Source: Bacillota bacterium (GTDB lineage: Bacteria > Bacillota > Clostridia > Acetivibrionales > DSM-1351). Taken from it: DNA of 64,000 bases. The notes under the pieces were generated by a model, which was given only the letters and a program-made list of their open reading frames with translations, did not search any database and was not told the DNA's origin. Positions within the stretch are counted from its first letter, which is position 1. The number at the start of each line of letters is the position of its first letter. Positions 34,130-44,219 of this stretch are shown here, piece by piece. Location: contig JAEYTP010000042.1 of NCBI GenBank assembly GCA_023433945.1, forward strand, positions 1 to 64,000. Reading direction: 5' to 3'. A program made the translations under genes and the position numbers.

Positions 34130-35881
34130 ATGAAAAACGTTCATGTATGGGAAAAGATTGAAATAGAGCTGATTGCAAAGAATAGTTATGAAAATGCCTA
34201 TTGTGAAGTTGAGACATGGGTAGTTTTAGAGGGTCCTGGCTTCAAAAGGAAGGTTTTTGGCTTTTGGGACGGAGGACAATCCTTTAAGGTTAGGCTAGTA
34301 GCCACCTGTCCGGGAAAGTGGAGCTGGTACTCTGAATCAAATACAGGTGATGAAGGACTCAACGGCATTAAGGGAAGCTTCAATGCAATTGAGTGGACAG
34401 AGCAAGAAAAAGAACAAAATGCCTGCAGACGAGGCATGATTATTGCTACCCCAAATGGGCGTGGGTTTCAATACTATGACGGAACGCCCTACTTTATGCT
34501 GGGAGATACTTGGTGGTCAACTCCAACATACCGCTATCCCTGGCACGATGATGAAAAGCCACGCGCTGTAGGCCCTGATATGGGATTCAAGGATATGGTA
34601 AAGTACCGCAAAAATCAAGGCTATAATTGCATTGCTATGTTGGCAGGTCACCCTACCTGGTCAAATGATGGACTCCCTCCAAAGATTAAGATGAATGATG
34701 CATATGGAACAGCAATTAGAGCAGCATGGATGGATACTGATTCAGGTAGTGCGAAGGATATGCATAATGAGGGAGGACGTCCTTTCTTATTCCCTGGTAA
34801 GGTAAAGGGTTATGAAGAGGTAGTTCCTGACTTTGACATGATAAATCCGGAATACTTTAAGCATATGGATAAGAAGATTGATTATCTGAATGAAAATGGC
34901 TTCACTGCATTCATTGAGGTTATCAGAAGGGATGTAAGCCAGGTATGGAAACGCTATGGCGGCTGGCCTCATTCATATGAGAGATACATACAATACATAT
35001 TCAGAAGATATCAGGCAAATAACTGTATGTTTAGCCCTATTCACTTCGACTATATAGGGAATACCATACTTCCAAGGGAATATAACGAGCCAATAAATGC
35101 AGTAATAGAACAGTATGGACAACCTCCATTTGGAACTTTATTAGGTACTAATGCCTCGCCATCTACCCTATGTAATTTTGGAGGTCCAGGGGAAAACCGC
35201 TGGCTTACCTTCCACCAAATAGGAAATTGGAGAGAACACGATCATTATTGGTATTTGACTGAAATATTTAATTCAGAGCCAGCAAGACCAGCTATAAACG
35301 GTGAGCCATATTATCCGGGGTTCCCCGACGATAACCCAAAGACAAACAGCATAGAAGCAGAATTCAACTGTCGTTCAGGTATGTACGGAAGCTTTTTGTC
35401 AGGTGGACTTGGAGGTTATATCTACGGTGTAGAGGGAATGTGGGGAAGCGACATAGAGAAAAATGCAAAATACAGAATGTGGGAGGCTATTGAATTTAAG
35501 TCTGGTGCTCTTGTATACAATCTCAAGAAGTTTGTGGACAGGGTCGGGGCAAGATACATAGACCTAGAACCAAATGTGGAGCTTATTACTCCAAATAAAT
35601 CCGGGGTAGTAAATGGTTACACTGGCTGGGCATACTGCGCAGCAACCAAGGAGAGAGACATACTGATGTTCTACTTTGAAAAGGATTGCTTGCAAGGTAC
35701 AGTTAGAGGGCTTAAACCAAATGCTCCATACTCCATAGAATGGTTTAATGTTATAACTGGTGAGTGGAAATCAGATTCAAGAGTGATGAGCACTATTTGT
35801 GCTGATAATATGGGTCGCATTATACTTCCTGAATTCCCACAAAAGGATATGGATTGGGGCTTATATCTAGAAGAGATATAG
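34130..35881 (+). CDS. DUF5060/DUF4038 glycoside hydrolase-like protein
   Basis: A 583-residue protein. Residues about 1-90 form an Ig-like DUF5060 domain (EIELIAKNSYENAY, GFWDGGQSFKVR). Residues about 110-480 form a TIM barrel of the DUF4038 type (YFMLGDTWW, GYNCIAMLAG), and a short beta domain closes the protein. DUF4038 barrels include GH140 apiosidases from rhamnogalacturonan II degradation, so a plant-polysaccharide side-chain glycosidase is a fair guess. There is no signal peptide, so it acts on imported oligosaccharides or glycosides. It sits between a cupin and a transketolase. Confidence 0.75.
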   Translation: MKNVHVWEKIEIELIAKNSYENAYCEVETWVVLEGPGFKRKVFGFWDGGQSFKVRLVATCPGKWSWYSESNTGDEGLNGIKGSFNAIEWTEQEKEQNACRRGMIIATPNGRGFQYYDGTPYFMLGDTWWSTPTYRYPWHDDEKPRAVGPDMGFKDMVKYRKNQGYNCIAMLAGHPTWSNDGLPPKIKMNDAYGTAIRAAWMDTDSGSAKDMHNEGGRPFLFPGKVKGYEEVVPDFDMINPEYFKHMDKKIDYLNENGFTAFIEVIRRDVSQVWKRYGGWPHSYERYIQYIFRRYQANNCMFSPIHFDYIGNTILPREYNEPINAVIEQYGQPPFGTLLGTNASPSTLCNFGGPGENRWLTFHQIGNWREHDHYWYLTEIFNSEPARPAINGEPYYPGFPDDNPKTNSIEAEFNCRSGMYGSFLSGGLGGYIYGVEGMWGSDIEKNAKYRMWEAIEFKSGALVYNLKKFVDRVGARYIDLEPNVELITPNKSGVVNGYTGWAYCAATKERDILMFYFEKDCLQGTVRGLKPNAPYSIEWFNVITGEWKSDSRVMSTICADNMGRIILPEFPQKDMDWGLYLEEI

Positions 35882-35925
35882 TTAGAGAGTTTATCAGGGA
35901 GAGATATGGATTTAGGAGGTGCACA

Positions 35926-36729
35926 ATGAAGCTTACGCAACAGCGAGTAGATGAGTTAAATAAGCTATGTCATACGTTTAGAAGGACTTTAATAGATATG
36001 CTATATAAGGTTCAAACAGGGCATCCAGGAGGCTCTTTGTCCTGTACCGAGATAATTACCACACTCTATTTTGAGAAGATGAATGTAGAGAGTGACAGGT
36101 TTGTACTTTCAAAAGGTCATGCAGCGCCTATGTTATATATCAATCTTGCTAATAAGGGTTTTTTCGAGCTGGAGGATTTGTATTCTTTGAGGCAGATTAA
36201 CTGCCACTTGCAAGGACACCCTTGCAAGAGGAAAACACCAGGAGTGCAAATATCAACAGGAGCCTTGGGACTTGGCTTATCAGCAGGGTTGGGTTTGAGT
36301 CTAAGTGACAGGCTCAATCAAAAGGATAATTACACTTATGTACTGATGGGCGATGGAGAGATACAAGAAGGTGCCATCTGGGAGGCTGCAATGAGCGCAT
36401 ATAAATTCAAAGCTGATCACTTAATAGCAATATTAGACCAAAATGGTGTACAGCTGGACGGAACTACCGAGGAGATAATGCCAATGGGCAATATAGCGGA
36501 CAAGTGGACAGCATTTGGCTGGAATGTTATACATGCAGACGGGCACAATATTGCTGACTTTGCTGATGCTATAGATAAAGCAAAGGAGAATAGAGGCACT
36601 CCAACTATTATTATTGCGAAGACTGTAAAAGGAAAAGGAATATCTTTTATGGAAGGCAAAAATGCATGGCATGGAAAGCCTATTGGCACAGAAGAATACT
36701 ATCAGGCAATTAATGAACTAGGTGCGTAA
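35926..36729 (+). CDS. Transketolase, N-terminal (TPP-binding) subunit
   Basis: A 267-residue protein covering only the thiamine-diphosphate PP domain. GHPGGS at 32-37 and GDGEIQEG near 143-150 are the cofactor-binding motifs. I start at ATG 35926, which has AGGAGGT upstream; a longer frame from 35854 runs back into the previous gene. Its partner follows 11 bases later, together making a split transketolase. Being next to a sugar-catabolic operon, it may serve a dedicated ketose phosphate rather than the general pentose phosphate route. Confidence 0.9.
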   Translation: MKLTQQRVDELNKLCHTFRRTLIDMLYKVQTGHPGGSLSCTEIITTLYFEKMNVESDRFVLSKGHAAPMLYINLANKGFFELEDLYSLRQINCHLQGHPCKRKTPGVQISTGALGLGLSAGLGLSLSDRLNQKDNYTYVLMGDGEIQEGAIWEAAMSAYKFKADHLIAILDQNGVQLDGTTEEIMPMGNIADKWTAFGWNVIHADGHNIADFADAIDKAKENRGTPTIIIAKTVKGKGISFMEGKNAWHGKPIGTEEYYQAINELGA

Positions 36730-36740
36730 GGAGGATACAT

Positions 36741-37670
36741 ATGAAAACAATACCGATGAGAGATGCATACGGCAATACCCTGGTTCAGCTTGGTGAGCAG
36801 AATAATAAGATTGTTGTGCTAGAGGCAGATGTAGGAGGCTCTACCAAAAGCAATTTATTTGGAAGCAAGTTTCCAGAAAGATATTTTAATGTAGGTATTT
36901 CAGAACTCAACATGATGGCTATGGCAGCTGGCTTTGAAGCTGGCGGAATGATTCCGTTTGTAAATACGTTCGCTGTTTTCATGACTACAAGGGCGCTAGA
37001 TGCTATAAACAGTTTTATCGCGCATGACAATCAAAATGTTAAGCTAGTAGGAACATATTGCGGACTATCAGATTCTTATGACGGTGCTAGCCATCAATCC
37101 ATAACAGACGTGACCATAATGCGCTCGCTTCCTAATATGACAGTAATATCACCGTGTGACCAAATTGAAGCTGAACAGGCTGTTATAGCAAGTGTTAAGC
37201 ATGAAGGACCTGTATATCTGAGGATCAACAGAAACAGCCTGCCTATTATAAATAGTAGTGATTATAAATTTGAGATGGGGAAGGGAGTTATATTAAGAGA
37301 GGGAACCGACTTAACAATAATAGCTTCAGGATATATGGTTTATAAAGCTCTTGAAGCGGCAGAGGTACTTGCAGAAAAATCCGTAAGTGCTCAGGTAGTG
37401 AACATCCACACCATTAAGCCGATTGATAGTGACCTAATAATAAGCTGTGCAAAAAAGACAGGTTCAGTTCTGACGGTGGAGGAGCATAGCGTATATGGGG
37501 GCTTGGGTAGTGCGGTAGCCGAGGTGATATCACAGAATTACCCTGTTCCAATGCATATGATAGGAGTATCCGATTTCGCTGAATCAGGGGATTACGAGAT
37601 GTTATTATCTAAGTATGGGTTGGAGAAGTCTATAATATGTAAACACGCTGAGCTATTATTGAAAAAATAA
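36741..37670 (+). CDS. Transketolase, C-terminal subunit
   Basis: A 309-residue protein with the Pyr domain (GISELNMMAMAAGFEAGG near 52-69, with the catalytic Glu) and the C-terminal transketolase domain (EEHSVYGGLGSAVAE). It combines with the preceding subunit to form the active site at the interface. GGAGG lies before its ATG. Split transketolases are common in Clostridia; one characterised split pair acts on apulose 4-phosphate, which is of interest given the DUF4038 gene upstream, but no apulokinase is seen here. Confidence 0.9.
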   Translation: MKTIPMRDAYGNTLVQLGEQNNKIVVLEADVGGSTKSNLFGSKFPERYFNVGISELNMMAMAAGFEAGGMIPFVNTFAVFMTTRALDAINSFIAHDNQNVKLVGTYCGLSDSYDGASHQSITDVTIMRSLPNMTVISPCDQIEAEQAVIASVKHEGPVYLRINRNSLPIINSSDYKFEMGKGVILREGTDLTIIASGYMVYKALEAAEVLAEKSVSAQVVNIHTIKPIDSDLIISCAKKTGSVLTVEEHSVYGGLGSAVAEVISQNYPVPMHMIGVSDFAESGDYEMLLSKYGLEKSIICKHAELLLKK

Positions 37671-37692
37671 TATTTACTATTTTAACATTATG

Positions 37693-37730
37693 ACACTTCG
37701 GTTATAGTATGCTATAATTGAAGTGTTTTA
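37693..37730 (+). terminator. Terminator after the transketolase operon
   Basis: The 15-bp stem ACACTTCGGTTATAG (two G-U pairs) with a 4-base loop is followed by TTTTA. Confidence 0.82.
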
Positions 37731-37775
37731 CTGTTTACATAATTAAACAAAAATTATGAAATTAGGGTGAGCGAT

Positions 37776-39539
37776 ATGATAAAACTATATACCCTCAAGA
37801 ACAAGCTTATTCTATACTTTACTATTGCCATTGCCGCATTATCTCTATTTATCAGTATTTACTATTTTTACTATGCACGGGATTTGATTGATGAAAAGGT
37901 CATTGAGAACTCACAAAAAGACATAGAATACATATTAAGTAATGTTGATAGTCAAATAAAGCTGGTCGAAAATCTTTCGGACTGGATATACATGAATCGT
38001 GATTTGGATAAGGTGCTAATGAGGGATTATTCAGATGAAGATAACAATTATGATTATGATATCTCAACAGCTATGAAGGCTTTGTATAGCAGAATTTTCA
38101 ACTCTTCCATTGGTAAATATATGAACTCTATTGTCATAGAAGGTAATAATGGTGTTTATCTTAAGCTATATGAAGAGTCTGACAACATATCTATAGAGGA
38201 TTTGAAAAGCGAAGAGTGGTTTATAAGAAATAGGCACAGTGATGTTTTTGTTTTTAATGGAATCAGAGATAATTTAGCAAAAAATAGAGTGAACGATTTT
38301 TTTATACCTTTCGTCAGAAAGGTAATATATGCAGATAGCCGCAAGGCTATAGCAACACAATTTATGAGCTTTTCTCCTTCACTTATTGCGGATAGTATCA
38401 AGGGATTTAACCTGCCAAAGGATGAACTTTTATTAGTAGTAGATGGCAGCGGAAGGTGCGTTTATTCAAGCAATAGAGCTTACTTAGGAGTGGACATAAA
38501 ATCAGAGTTTAATGACCTTGACTATCGAAACAAGGAAGGGCATTTCTTTGCCGAAATTGACGGGGATAAAAAACTGGTTGCTCATCATAAATCAAACTAC
38601 TCAAAGCTTGAGATAATGCACATGATAGATTATTCCATACTTCAACATGAGAGAACCTATATTACAAAGGTTACCATTATAATTGCAGCTATAACAATCA
38701 CAATAGGGTGCTTGCTAACAATATTTTTATCAACGAATTTGACTCGTCCTATTAGACGCATTATGCATAGATTGGAATGTATTTCAAAAGGTAACTTTGA
38801 TATTGATACTAATCTCGAAGGTAATGATGAAATAGGTGAACTTGGTAAAAAGATAAATTATTTAGCACTGAATATAGATCAGCTCTTTGAAAAGGTAAAA
38901 AAGGAAGAGGCTGCAAAGAAGGACCTAGAATTTAAAGTACTTCAAAGTCAGATAAATCCTCACTTCGTTTATAATGCTCTTAATTCTATTAAGGTTATGG
39001 CAATGATGCAAAAGGCAGATGGCATATACGAAACAGCCACGGCGCTTGGTGTATTGCTAAAGGAAACCTCAAAGGGTGCGATGAACCAGATTGCTATTAA
39101 TGAAGAAATTAATCTGCTGGATAAATACATATCCATTCAAAAAATACGCAAAAAAGGAATGATACAAGTCACTTATGATATACCAGAGGAGATAAAGGAT
39201 TGCAAAATTCCCAAATTTACTCTACAGCCAATAGTTGAGAACTCAATCATCCATGGGTTTGAAGAAAAAAGGGGTATCGGGTTACTCAATGTAACAGCAA
39301 CACATTCGGATAATGATATTTATATAGAGATAAAGGACAATGGGGTTGGAATACCTCAGGATAAGATAGTTAGTATACTTCAGAAGCAGGAAAAAACAGG
39401 GCAACGCTACAATAACGTGGGACTCAATAATATAAACGAGCGCATTAAACTAACATATGGAGAAGAGTATGGTTTGTCATGCGAGAGTAAATACATGGAG
39501 TATAGTATTGTAAGAATTCATATCCCAAAGGTTAATTGA
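37776..39539 (+). CDS. YesM-type sensor histidine kinase
   Basis: A 587-residue membrane kinase. The N terminus has a helix at about 10-30, an extracellular sensor of some 260 residues, a second helix near 300-320, then HAMP and a His_kinase domain with H396 in QINPHFVYNALN. The ATPase part has the N box PIVENSIIHGFE and DNGVGI. ATG 37776 is chosen with AGGGTG six bases before it. It is paired with the YesN-type regulator 17 bases downstream; such pairs sense extracellular sugars through or alongside a binding protein, here probably that at 41842. Confidence 0.9.
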   Translation: MIKLYTLKNKLILYFTIAIAALSLFISIYYFYYARDLIDEKVIENSQKDIEYILSNVDSQIKLVENLSDWIYMNRDLDKVLMRDYSDEDNNYDYDISTAMKALYSRIFNSSIGKYMNSIVIEGNNGVYLKLYEESDNISIEDLKSEEWFIRNRHSDVFVFNGIRDNLAKNRVNDFFIPFVRKVIYADSRKAIATQFMSFSPSLIADSIKGFNLPKDELLLVVDGSGRCVYSSNRAYLGVDIKSEFNDLDYRNKEGHFFAEIDGDKKLVAHHKSNYSKLEIMHMIDYSILQHERTYITKVTIIIAAITITIGCLLTIFLSTNLTRPIRRIMHRLECISKGNFDIDTNLEGNDEIGELGKKINYLALNIDQLFEKVKKEEAAKKDLEFKVLQSQINPHFVYNALNSIKVMAMMQKADGIYETATALGVLLKETSKGAMNQIAINEEINLLDKYISIQKIRKKGMIQVTYDIPEEIKDCKIPKFTLQPIVENSIIHGFEEKRGIGLLNVTATHSDNDIYIEIKDNGVGIPQDKIVSILQKQEKTGQRYNNVGLNNINERIKLTYGEEYGLSCESKYMEYSIVRIHIPKVN

Positions 39540-39556
39540 TATGATAGGAGGAGCGT

Positions 39557-41185
39557 ATGTTAAAAGTTATTTTGGTGGATGACGAAACCTTGGTCAAAGT
39601 TGGCATAAAATCATTAGCCAACTGGGAGGAACTCGGATTTAGAATTGTTGCAGAGGGCAGCAATGGGGAACAGGGACTTTCGCTTATCTCGCAACACAAG
39701 CCCGATCTTGTTATTACAGATATAGTAATGCCAAAACTAGATGGAATCGATATGATGAAAAAAGCAAGAGCACTAAATCCAAACATCACATTTGTGGTTC
39801 TAAGTAGCTATGATGAATTTGATCTTGTTAAACGTGCTATGAAGTATGGAGCATGGGACTATTTATTGAAACTCAACATTTGTGAAGAATCTCTGACAGA
39901 AATGCTTACTAATGTAAAGGAAAAGATAATGTCTGATAGGAGTAAACATACGGCAGCGGAGGTTGTTCCTATTCAACTGGATGTTCAGAATACCAATATT
40001 ATAAAGCAGGAATTCTTTAAAAGTCTTATAGAAAATAACTTTGAAGATAGAAAATATATAGATGCTAAGCTAAATATTATGAATTTAAGCTTTGATGAGA
40101 GTAAACTTAGAATAGGAATAGTGAAAACAAACCTATATTCTACCGATAACAAGTATTCAGAAGAGGATGTTAAGCTGGTTGACTTCATGATAATGGAGAT
40201 TCTCAATGAGATAGCCAATGAATTCTTCAACAGTATTTTCTTAAAATGGGAGTACGGTGTCTTTGTCTTTGTGTTTTCACAGGATAATGATATTGATGAC
40301 GCTAACACAAGAGAGCAAATCAAAATCATGGGTAATACTATGCTTGAAATGCTCAAGAAGTATATTAATATTTCAGCAGCTATAGGTGTAAGTGGTGTAA
40401 ATAATGGATATTTGAGCCTTCCTGCAGCCTTTGAACAAGCTGAAAAAGCGCTAGAAATGTTGTTTTACCGAGGCTTCGGAAGTATTATATTTTTTGATGA
40501 TACATATGAAGCAGTAGACCAAAAGCACAAGCCTGTCCAAATAAATTTAAAAGAGGATTTAACCAAGGCAATTGAGGTTATAGATATACCAGCCATAGAT
40601 AGAGTATTTAATGAAATAAAGTCTTACATCAAAAGTAGTAGCGCTACCCGCAATGAAATTAAAGAGATATGCAATCAGACAGCATGCTTATGCGACATTT
40701 TGCTTGGGGAAAAGTGGAATGCCTATAAGGAAGCTCAAGCAAAAAATGAATTGGTAACCGAGATGGTGTATAAAATGCAGACCTTAGAAGAAATTATTTC
40801 ATGGCTTGATAACTATAAGGGTAAAATGATAGCTTATCTAAACAAAGAGAATTATGATGAGAAGCATGTACTAGTTTCACGCGCAAAGAAATATATTAGT
40901 GAAAATTATTTAGGTGCAACAACACTCAAGGAGGTTGCAACCTACCTTAATATCAGTGCAGGCTATCTAAGTGGTATTTTTACAAAATACACAGGCGAAC
41001 ACTTCACGGATTATGTAAATAAAATAAAAATAGCAGAAGCTCAAAAGATGTTAAAGGATGGTCAATACAAGATATATGAAATTTCATATATGCTTGGGTA
41101 TGAGAATTCCTGCTATTTTAGCAAGGTATTTAGAAAAATTGTAGGTGTTTCCCCAACTGATTTTTTGAAAATGAACGTTAAATAG
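39557..41185 (+). CDS. YesN-type response regulator (REC plus AraC domain)
   Basis: A 542-residue regulator with an N-terminal receiver (1-125; D55 phospho-acceptor in ITDIVMPKLDG), a large central region and a C-terminal AraC double helix-turn-helix (about 435-542; LKEVATYLNISAGYLSGIF and ISYMLGYENSCYFSKVFRK). AGGAGG precedes the ATG. It should be activated by the YesM-type kinase and drive the transport and catabolic operon that begins at 41352 or 41842. Confidence 0.92.
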   Translation: MLKVILVDDETLVKVGIKSLANWEELGFRIVAEGSNGEQGLSLISQHKPDLVITDIVMPKLDGIDMMKKARALNPNITFVVLSSYDEFDLVKRAMKYGAWDYLLKLNICEESLTEMLTNVKEKIMSDRSKHTAAEVVPIQLDVQNTNIIKQEFFKSLIENNFEDRKYIDAKLNIMNLSFDESKLRIGIVKTNLYSTDNKYSEEDVKLVDFMIMEILNEIANEFFNSIFLKWEYGVFVFVFSQDNDIDDANTREQIKIMGNTMLEMLKKYINISAAIGVSGVNNGYLSLPAAFEQAEKALEMLFYRGFGSIIFFDDTYEAVDQKHKPVQINLKEDLTKAIEVIDIPAIDRVFNEIKSYIKSSSATRNEIKEICNQTACLCDILLGEKWNAYKEAQAKNELVTEMVYKMQTLEEIISWLDNYKGKMIAYLNKENYDEKHVLVSRAKKYISENYLGATTLKEVATYLNISAGYLSGIFTKYTGEHFTDYVNKIKIAEAQKMLKDGQYKIYEISYMLGYENSCYFSKVFRKIVGVSPTDFLKMNVK

Positions 41186-41275
41186 CAGTCAGCGTAATAT
41201 TTTTATACTTATTCGAAAATAATTCTTATGACAAATTAATCATATTTAATCTCGATAAAATAGTTACTATTTTAT

Positions 41276-41308
41276 AAACAGAGTTTATTCAAGTTACTCT
41301 GTTTTTTT
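41276..41308 (+). terminator. Terminator after the YesN-type gene
   Basis: The stem AAACAGAGT/ACTCTGTTT is followed by TTTT. A TATAAT at 41311-41316 lies directly downstream and may serve the next operon. Confidence 0.75.
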
Positions 41309-41351
41309 CTTATAATCAAGCTGTAATGAGAACGAAGGGAGAGTGTTATAA

Positions 41352-41780
41352 GTGATTAGATTTATTGGTGAAGGTACAGGAAGAGTTGTCATAATAAACT
41401 TGCGTCGGGGAGAACTATTGCTCGAAAGTATAGAATCAGAGCTTAAGGAAATAGGAATAAAAAATGCAATAATAACAAGTGCAATAGGATCATTGAAAAA
41501 GGCAGTATTTCACAGGGTAACTGGAATGGAAGCAGAACCTGTAGATGAATTTGTAACAGTTGAAAAGCCATTGGAGTTAGCTTCCTTGCAGGGTGTTGTG
41601 ATAGATGGTCACCCACATTTTCATATGGTTATTTCTGATGTTGAGAATGCTTATACCGGACATTTGGAAAACGGAACAGAGATTTTATACCTCTCTGAAA
41701 TAACACTGCTTGAAATAAAGGGAGTTGATCTTGTACGTACGAAGGATGAAAACAATATTGCAATTTTCACCCAAAAGTAA
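41352..41780 (+). CDS. DUF296/PPC-domain protein
   Basis: A 142-residue stand-alone PPC (DUF296) protein. The family motif GHPHFHMVISD-like segment (HPHFHM near 93-98) followed by GHLENG supplies the histidine cluster that binds metal in structures of bacterial homologues. Stand-alone bacterial members have no established reaction; plant versions are fused to AT hooks, which are absent here. It starts at GTG 41352 and opens the operon that leads to the sugar-binding protein 61 bases later, so a link to the transported substrate is likely. Confidence 0.8.
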   Translation: MIRFIGEGTGRVVIINLRRGELLLESIESELKEIGIKNAIITSAIGSLKKAVFHRVTGMEAEPVDEFVTVEKPLELASLQGVVIDGHPHFHMVISDVENAYTGHLENGTEILYLSEITLLEIKGVDLVRTKDENNIAIFTQK

Positions 41781-41841
41781 TGGTACTTAATCCTTTAATG
41801 TAAGGGTTAATATAAAAAAAACGAAATAATAGGAGGAAATT

Positions 41842-43236
41842 ATGAAGGGAATGAATTTAAAAAAACTCTTAAGTTTGGTACTAGCTATTTCAATGTTGGT
41901 AACACTCTTTGCTGGGTGTGGGCAAGATGGTGACACCAGTTCAAACAGCTCCACGGACACTTCAAACTCAACAGTAGCACAGTCTACTACAGCTGATGAA
42001 AAGCATGAAATTAGACTTATGACTTCTTGGACTGCTGGATCAGTTGCCTATGAGGCGATTGAAGCTCTTCTAAAAACCTACAAAGAAGAAAAGACTAATT
42101 TAACAATTGTACATGATGCACTACCAAGTAATGATTTAAGAACAAAGCTTACTGTAGAAATGGCAGCTGGAAATCCTCCAGACGTTTCTTGGTGTGTATT
42201 GAGCTATGCTCGTGAATATATGAAGGACGATAAAATTATAGACTGGGGTCCTGTATACAATGATCCTAAGCATCCAGAATTTAAACAGTGGTTCAGCGAT
42301 GTATCACTCAACTTTGCAACATCAACAGACGGCAAGATAATGATGGCTCCACAAGAAGGCTCTATCGATGGCTTGTACTACAATAAAGAAATGTTCACTG
42401 AGAATGGATGGACTCCACCTACTACCTTTGATGAACTCATAGACCTTATTGGAAAGATCAAGGCAAAGGGCATTACTCCTATAGTAACAGGTGGTAAGGA
42501 TGCAAGATTTGCATGGTTGGCTTCAGCATTCCTTGTACGTGAAGCAGGTCTTGATAACTTCAATGCGCTTTGTATTGGAGATTCTATGACAAGCTGGAAT
42601 GATCCTAACCTTGGATTTGTTGGCGCAATGACAAAGTTTAAGCAGTTTGTAGATGCTGGTGCTTATCCTAAGGGAGTACTTGGAATGAGTGCAACTGAAG
42701 CAGACCAGATGTTTGCAAAGGGTGAAGCAGCTATGTACTATGAGGGTGCATGGAAGCCAGGAAACTTTGCTCAGCAGGGTGGAGACGACTTTATTAAGAA
42801 GATTGCACGTGTTGACTTCCCAGCGTTTACTGATGCTGCAAACGGTGATGCAAAGGTTAATGTAGGTGGCAATATTATAGGCTTCTTTGTAAGAAGTGGC
42901 TTAAGTGATAGCAAGACTGAGGCTTGTATTAATCTTGTTAAGGATATTGTAAGCCCTGAATTTAATATTCCAATCATGGAAAAGGGCGGTTTCGTATATG
43001 CAGGTAATGCTGATTACGATAAATCAAAGGTTTCAGATGTAATGAATCAGCTTATTGAAGCTTACAGAAGCGCTACTGCTTATATACCATCAATGGATGG
43101 TATTGCACCTCCAGCAGTTGACATTGCTATAAAGCAGACAGCTATGCCAGGTATTATAACTGGAGAGTTTGATGTAAATAAGGCTGTTGCCGAGGTTCAG
43201 AAAGCAGCAGAGGATTATGCAAAGGGTAATAAGTAA
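41842..43236 (+). CDS. Extracellular solute-binding lipoprotein, carbohydrate ABC importer
   Basis: A 464-residue family 1 solute-binding protein. The N terminus is a lipoprotein signal with a lipobox LFAGC (Cys near 29), followed by a Ser/Thr/Asn-rich linker and the two-lobed binding domain (about 52-460). It delivers sugar-like substrates to the two permeases downstream. GGAGG precedes the ATG. A stable hairpin between this gene and the permeases probably raises its expression over theirs. The ligand cannot be told from the sequence. Confidence 0.92.
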   Translation: MKGMNLKKLLSLVLAISMLVTLFAGCGQDGDTSSNSSTDTSNSTVAQSTTADEKHEIRLMTSWTAGSVAYEAIEALLKTYKEEKTNLTIVHDALPSNDLRTKLTVEMAAGNPPDVSWCVLSYAREYMKDDKIIDWGPVYNDPKHPEFKQWFSDVSLNFATSTDGKIMMAPQEGSIDGLYYNKEMFTENGWTPPTTFDELIDLIGKIKAKGITPIVTGGKDARFAWLASAFLVREAGLDNFNALCIGDSMTSWNDPNLGFVGAMTKFKQFVDAGAYPKGVLGMSATEADQMFAKGEAAMYYEGAWKPGNFAQQGGDDFIKKIARVDFPAFTDAANGDAKVNVGGNIIGFFVRSGLSDSKTEACINLVKDIVSPEFNIPIMEKGGFVYAGNADYDKSKVSDVMNQLIEAYRSATAYIPSMDGIAPPAVDIAIKQTAMPGIITGEFDVNKAVAEVQKAAEDYAKGNK

Positions 43237-43251
43237 ACTCAGTACATAACT

Positions 43252-43287
43252 TCATGGCATATCCTTCATCGCAAGGATATGCCATGA
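43252..43287 (+). promoter_or_regulatory. Intercistronic hairpin after the binding-protein gene
   Basis: A perfect 15-bp stem TCATGGCATATCCTT with a 6-base loop lies 15 bases after the stop, without a T-run. Such hairpins typically protect the upstream message or attenuate read-through so that more binding protein than permease is made. Confidence 0.75.
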
Positions 43288-43313
43288 ATAACACTAATTC
43301 TTAGGAGGAAGTC

Positions 43314-44207
43314 ATGGGGATATTAAAACGATTTAATAAATCTAAAAAAGAAAAGCCGCCTGCTCCTAATCCTCATCTGGAAATTGGAAGTAAAGCAGCG
43401 ATAAGAATTATCTATATATTCCTTACTATTTGTGCACTTGTCGTTTTACTCCCTTTAATTTGGTTATTATTCTCTTCATTGAAGACACAGGCTGATTTGA
43501 CCATGAACACATGGGGTTTGCCAAAGGAATGGGTTTTCTCGAATTATGCCAAGGCATGGACTGGTTCTAGAATTGATACATACCTTGTAAACAGCGTTTT
43601 TGTAACATTCTTATCTATTGTAATAACTGTAATAACTGTAACCCCTATCTCTTTTATACTTGCAAGATATAAATTTAAACTCAACAGAATTATTTATTAC
43701 ATCGCAATTGCAGGGATGATGATTCCTATACATTCAGCCATTATTCCAATTTATATGATGGTTGGAGATTGGAATATGTTTAATAACCTCGGTGTATTGA
43801 GTCTGATATACGGGGCCTTCAGGATACCAGTATCTATATTTATACTAGAGAGCTTTATGAGTGCAATACCAAAAGAACTTGAAGAGTGCGCATTCATGGA
43901 TGGATGTAGTGTATGGAAGCTGTTTATGAAGATAATTGTACCACTTTCAAAGGATGGAATTATCACAATTTCTGTATTGACAGTATTGGCATGCTGGAAT
44001 GAGCTACTTGTTTCAATGCTTCTTTTGAATAAGCCTGAATTAAAGACTTTACCAATTGGACTTATGGGCTTTATAACTGAATTTAACTCAGAATATACAC
44101 AATTGGCAGCCGGTATAATGATAGCTATTATCCCAAGTATCCTTTTCTATATATTTGCTCAGGAAAAAATCGAAAAGGGTATGATAGCTGGAGCTGTAAA
44201 AGGATAG
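43314..44207 (+). CDS. Carbohydrate ABC permease, MalG type
   Basis: A 297-residue inner-membrane permease with six helices after a basic, Pro-rich cytoplasmic N terminus. The ATPase-coupling EAA loop reads ELEECAFMDGCSVWKLFMKI-like near 190-209. It is the partner of the MalF-type permease 12 bases downstream. No ATP-binding gene accompanies them, so a shared MsmX-like ATPase encoded elsewhere must energise the importer. Confidence 0.92.
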   Translation: MGILKRFNKSKKEKPPAPNPHLEIGSKAAIRIIYIFLTICALVVLLPLIWLLFSSLKTQADLTMNTWGLPKEWVFSNYAKAWTGSRIDTYLVNSVFVTFLSIVITVITVTPISFILARYKFKLNRIIYYIAIAGMMIPIHSAIIPIYMMVGDWNMFNNLGVLSLIYGAFRIPVSIFILESFMSAIPKELEECAFMDGCSVWKLFMKIIVPLSKDGIITISVLTVLACWNELLVSMLLLNKPELKTLPIGLMGFITEFNSEYTQLAAGIMIAIIPSILFYIFAQEKIEKGMIAGAVKG

Positions 44208-44219
44208 AGGAGGTCACTT

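Noticed and set aside
41811..41840. Short inverted repeat before the binding-protein gene considered as a terminator
   Set aside because: The stem is short and AT-rich and the following run is A, not T, on the coding strand.
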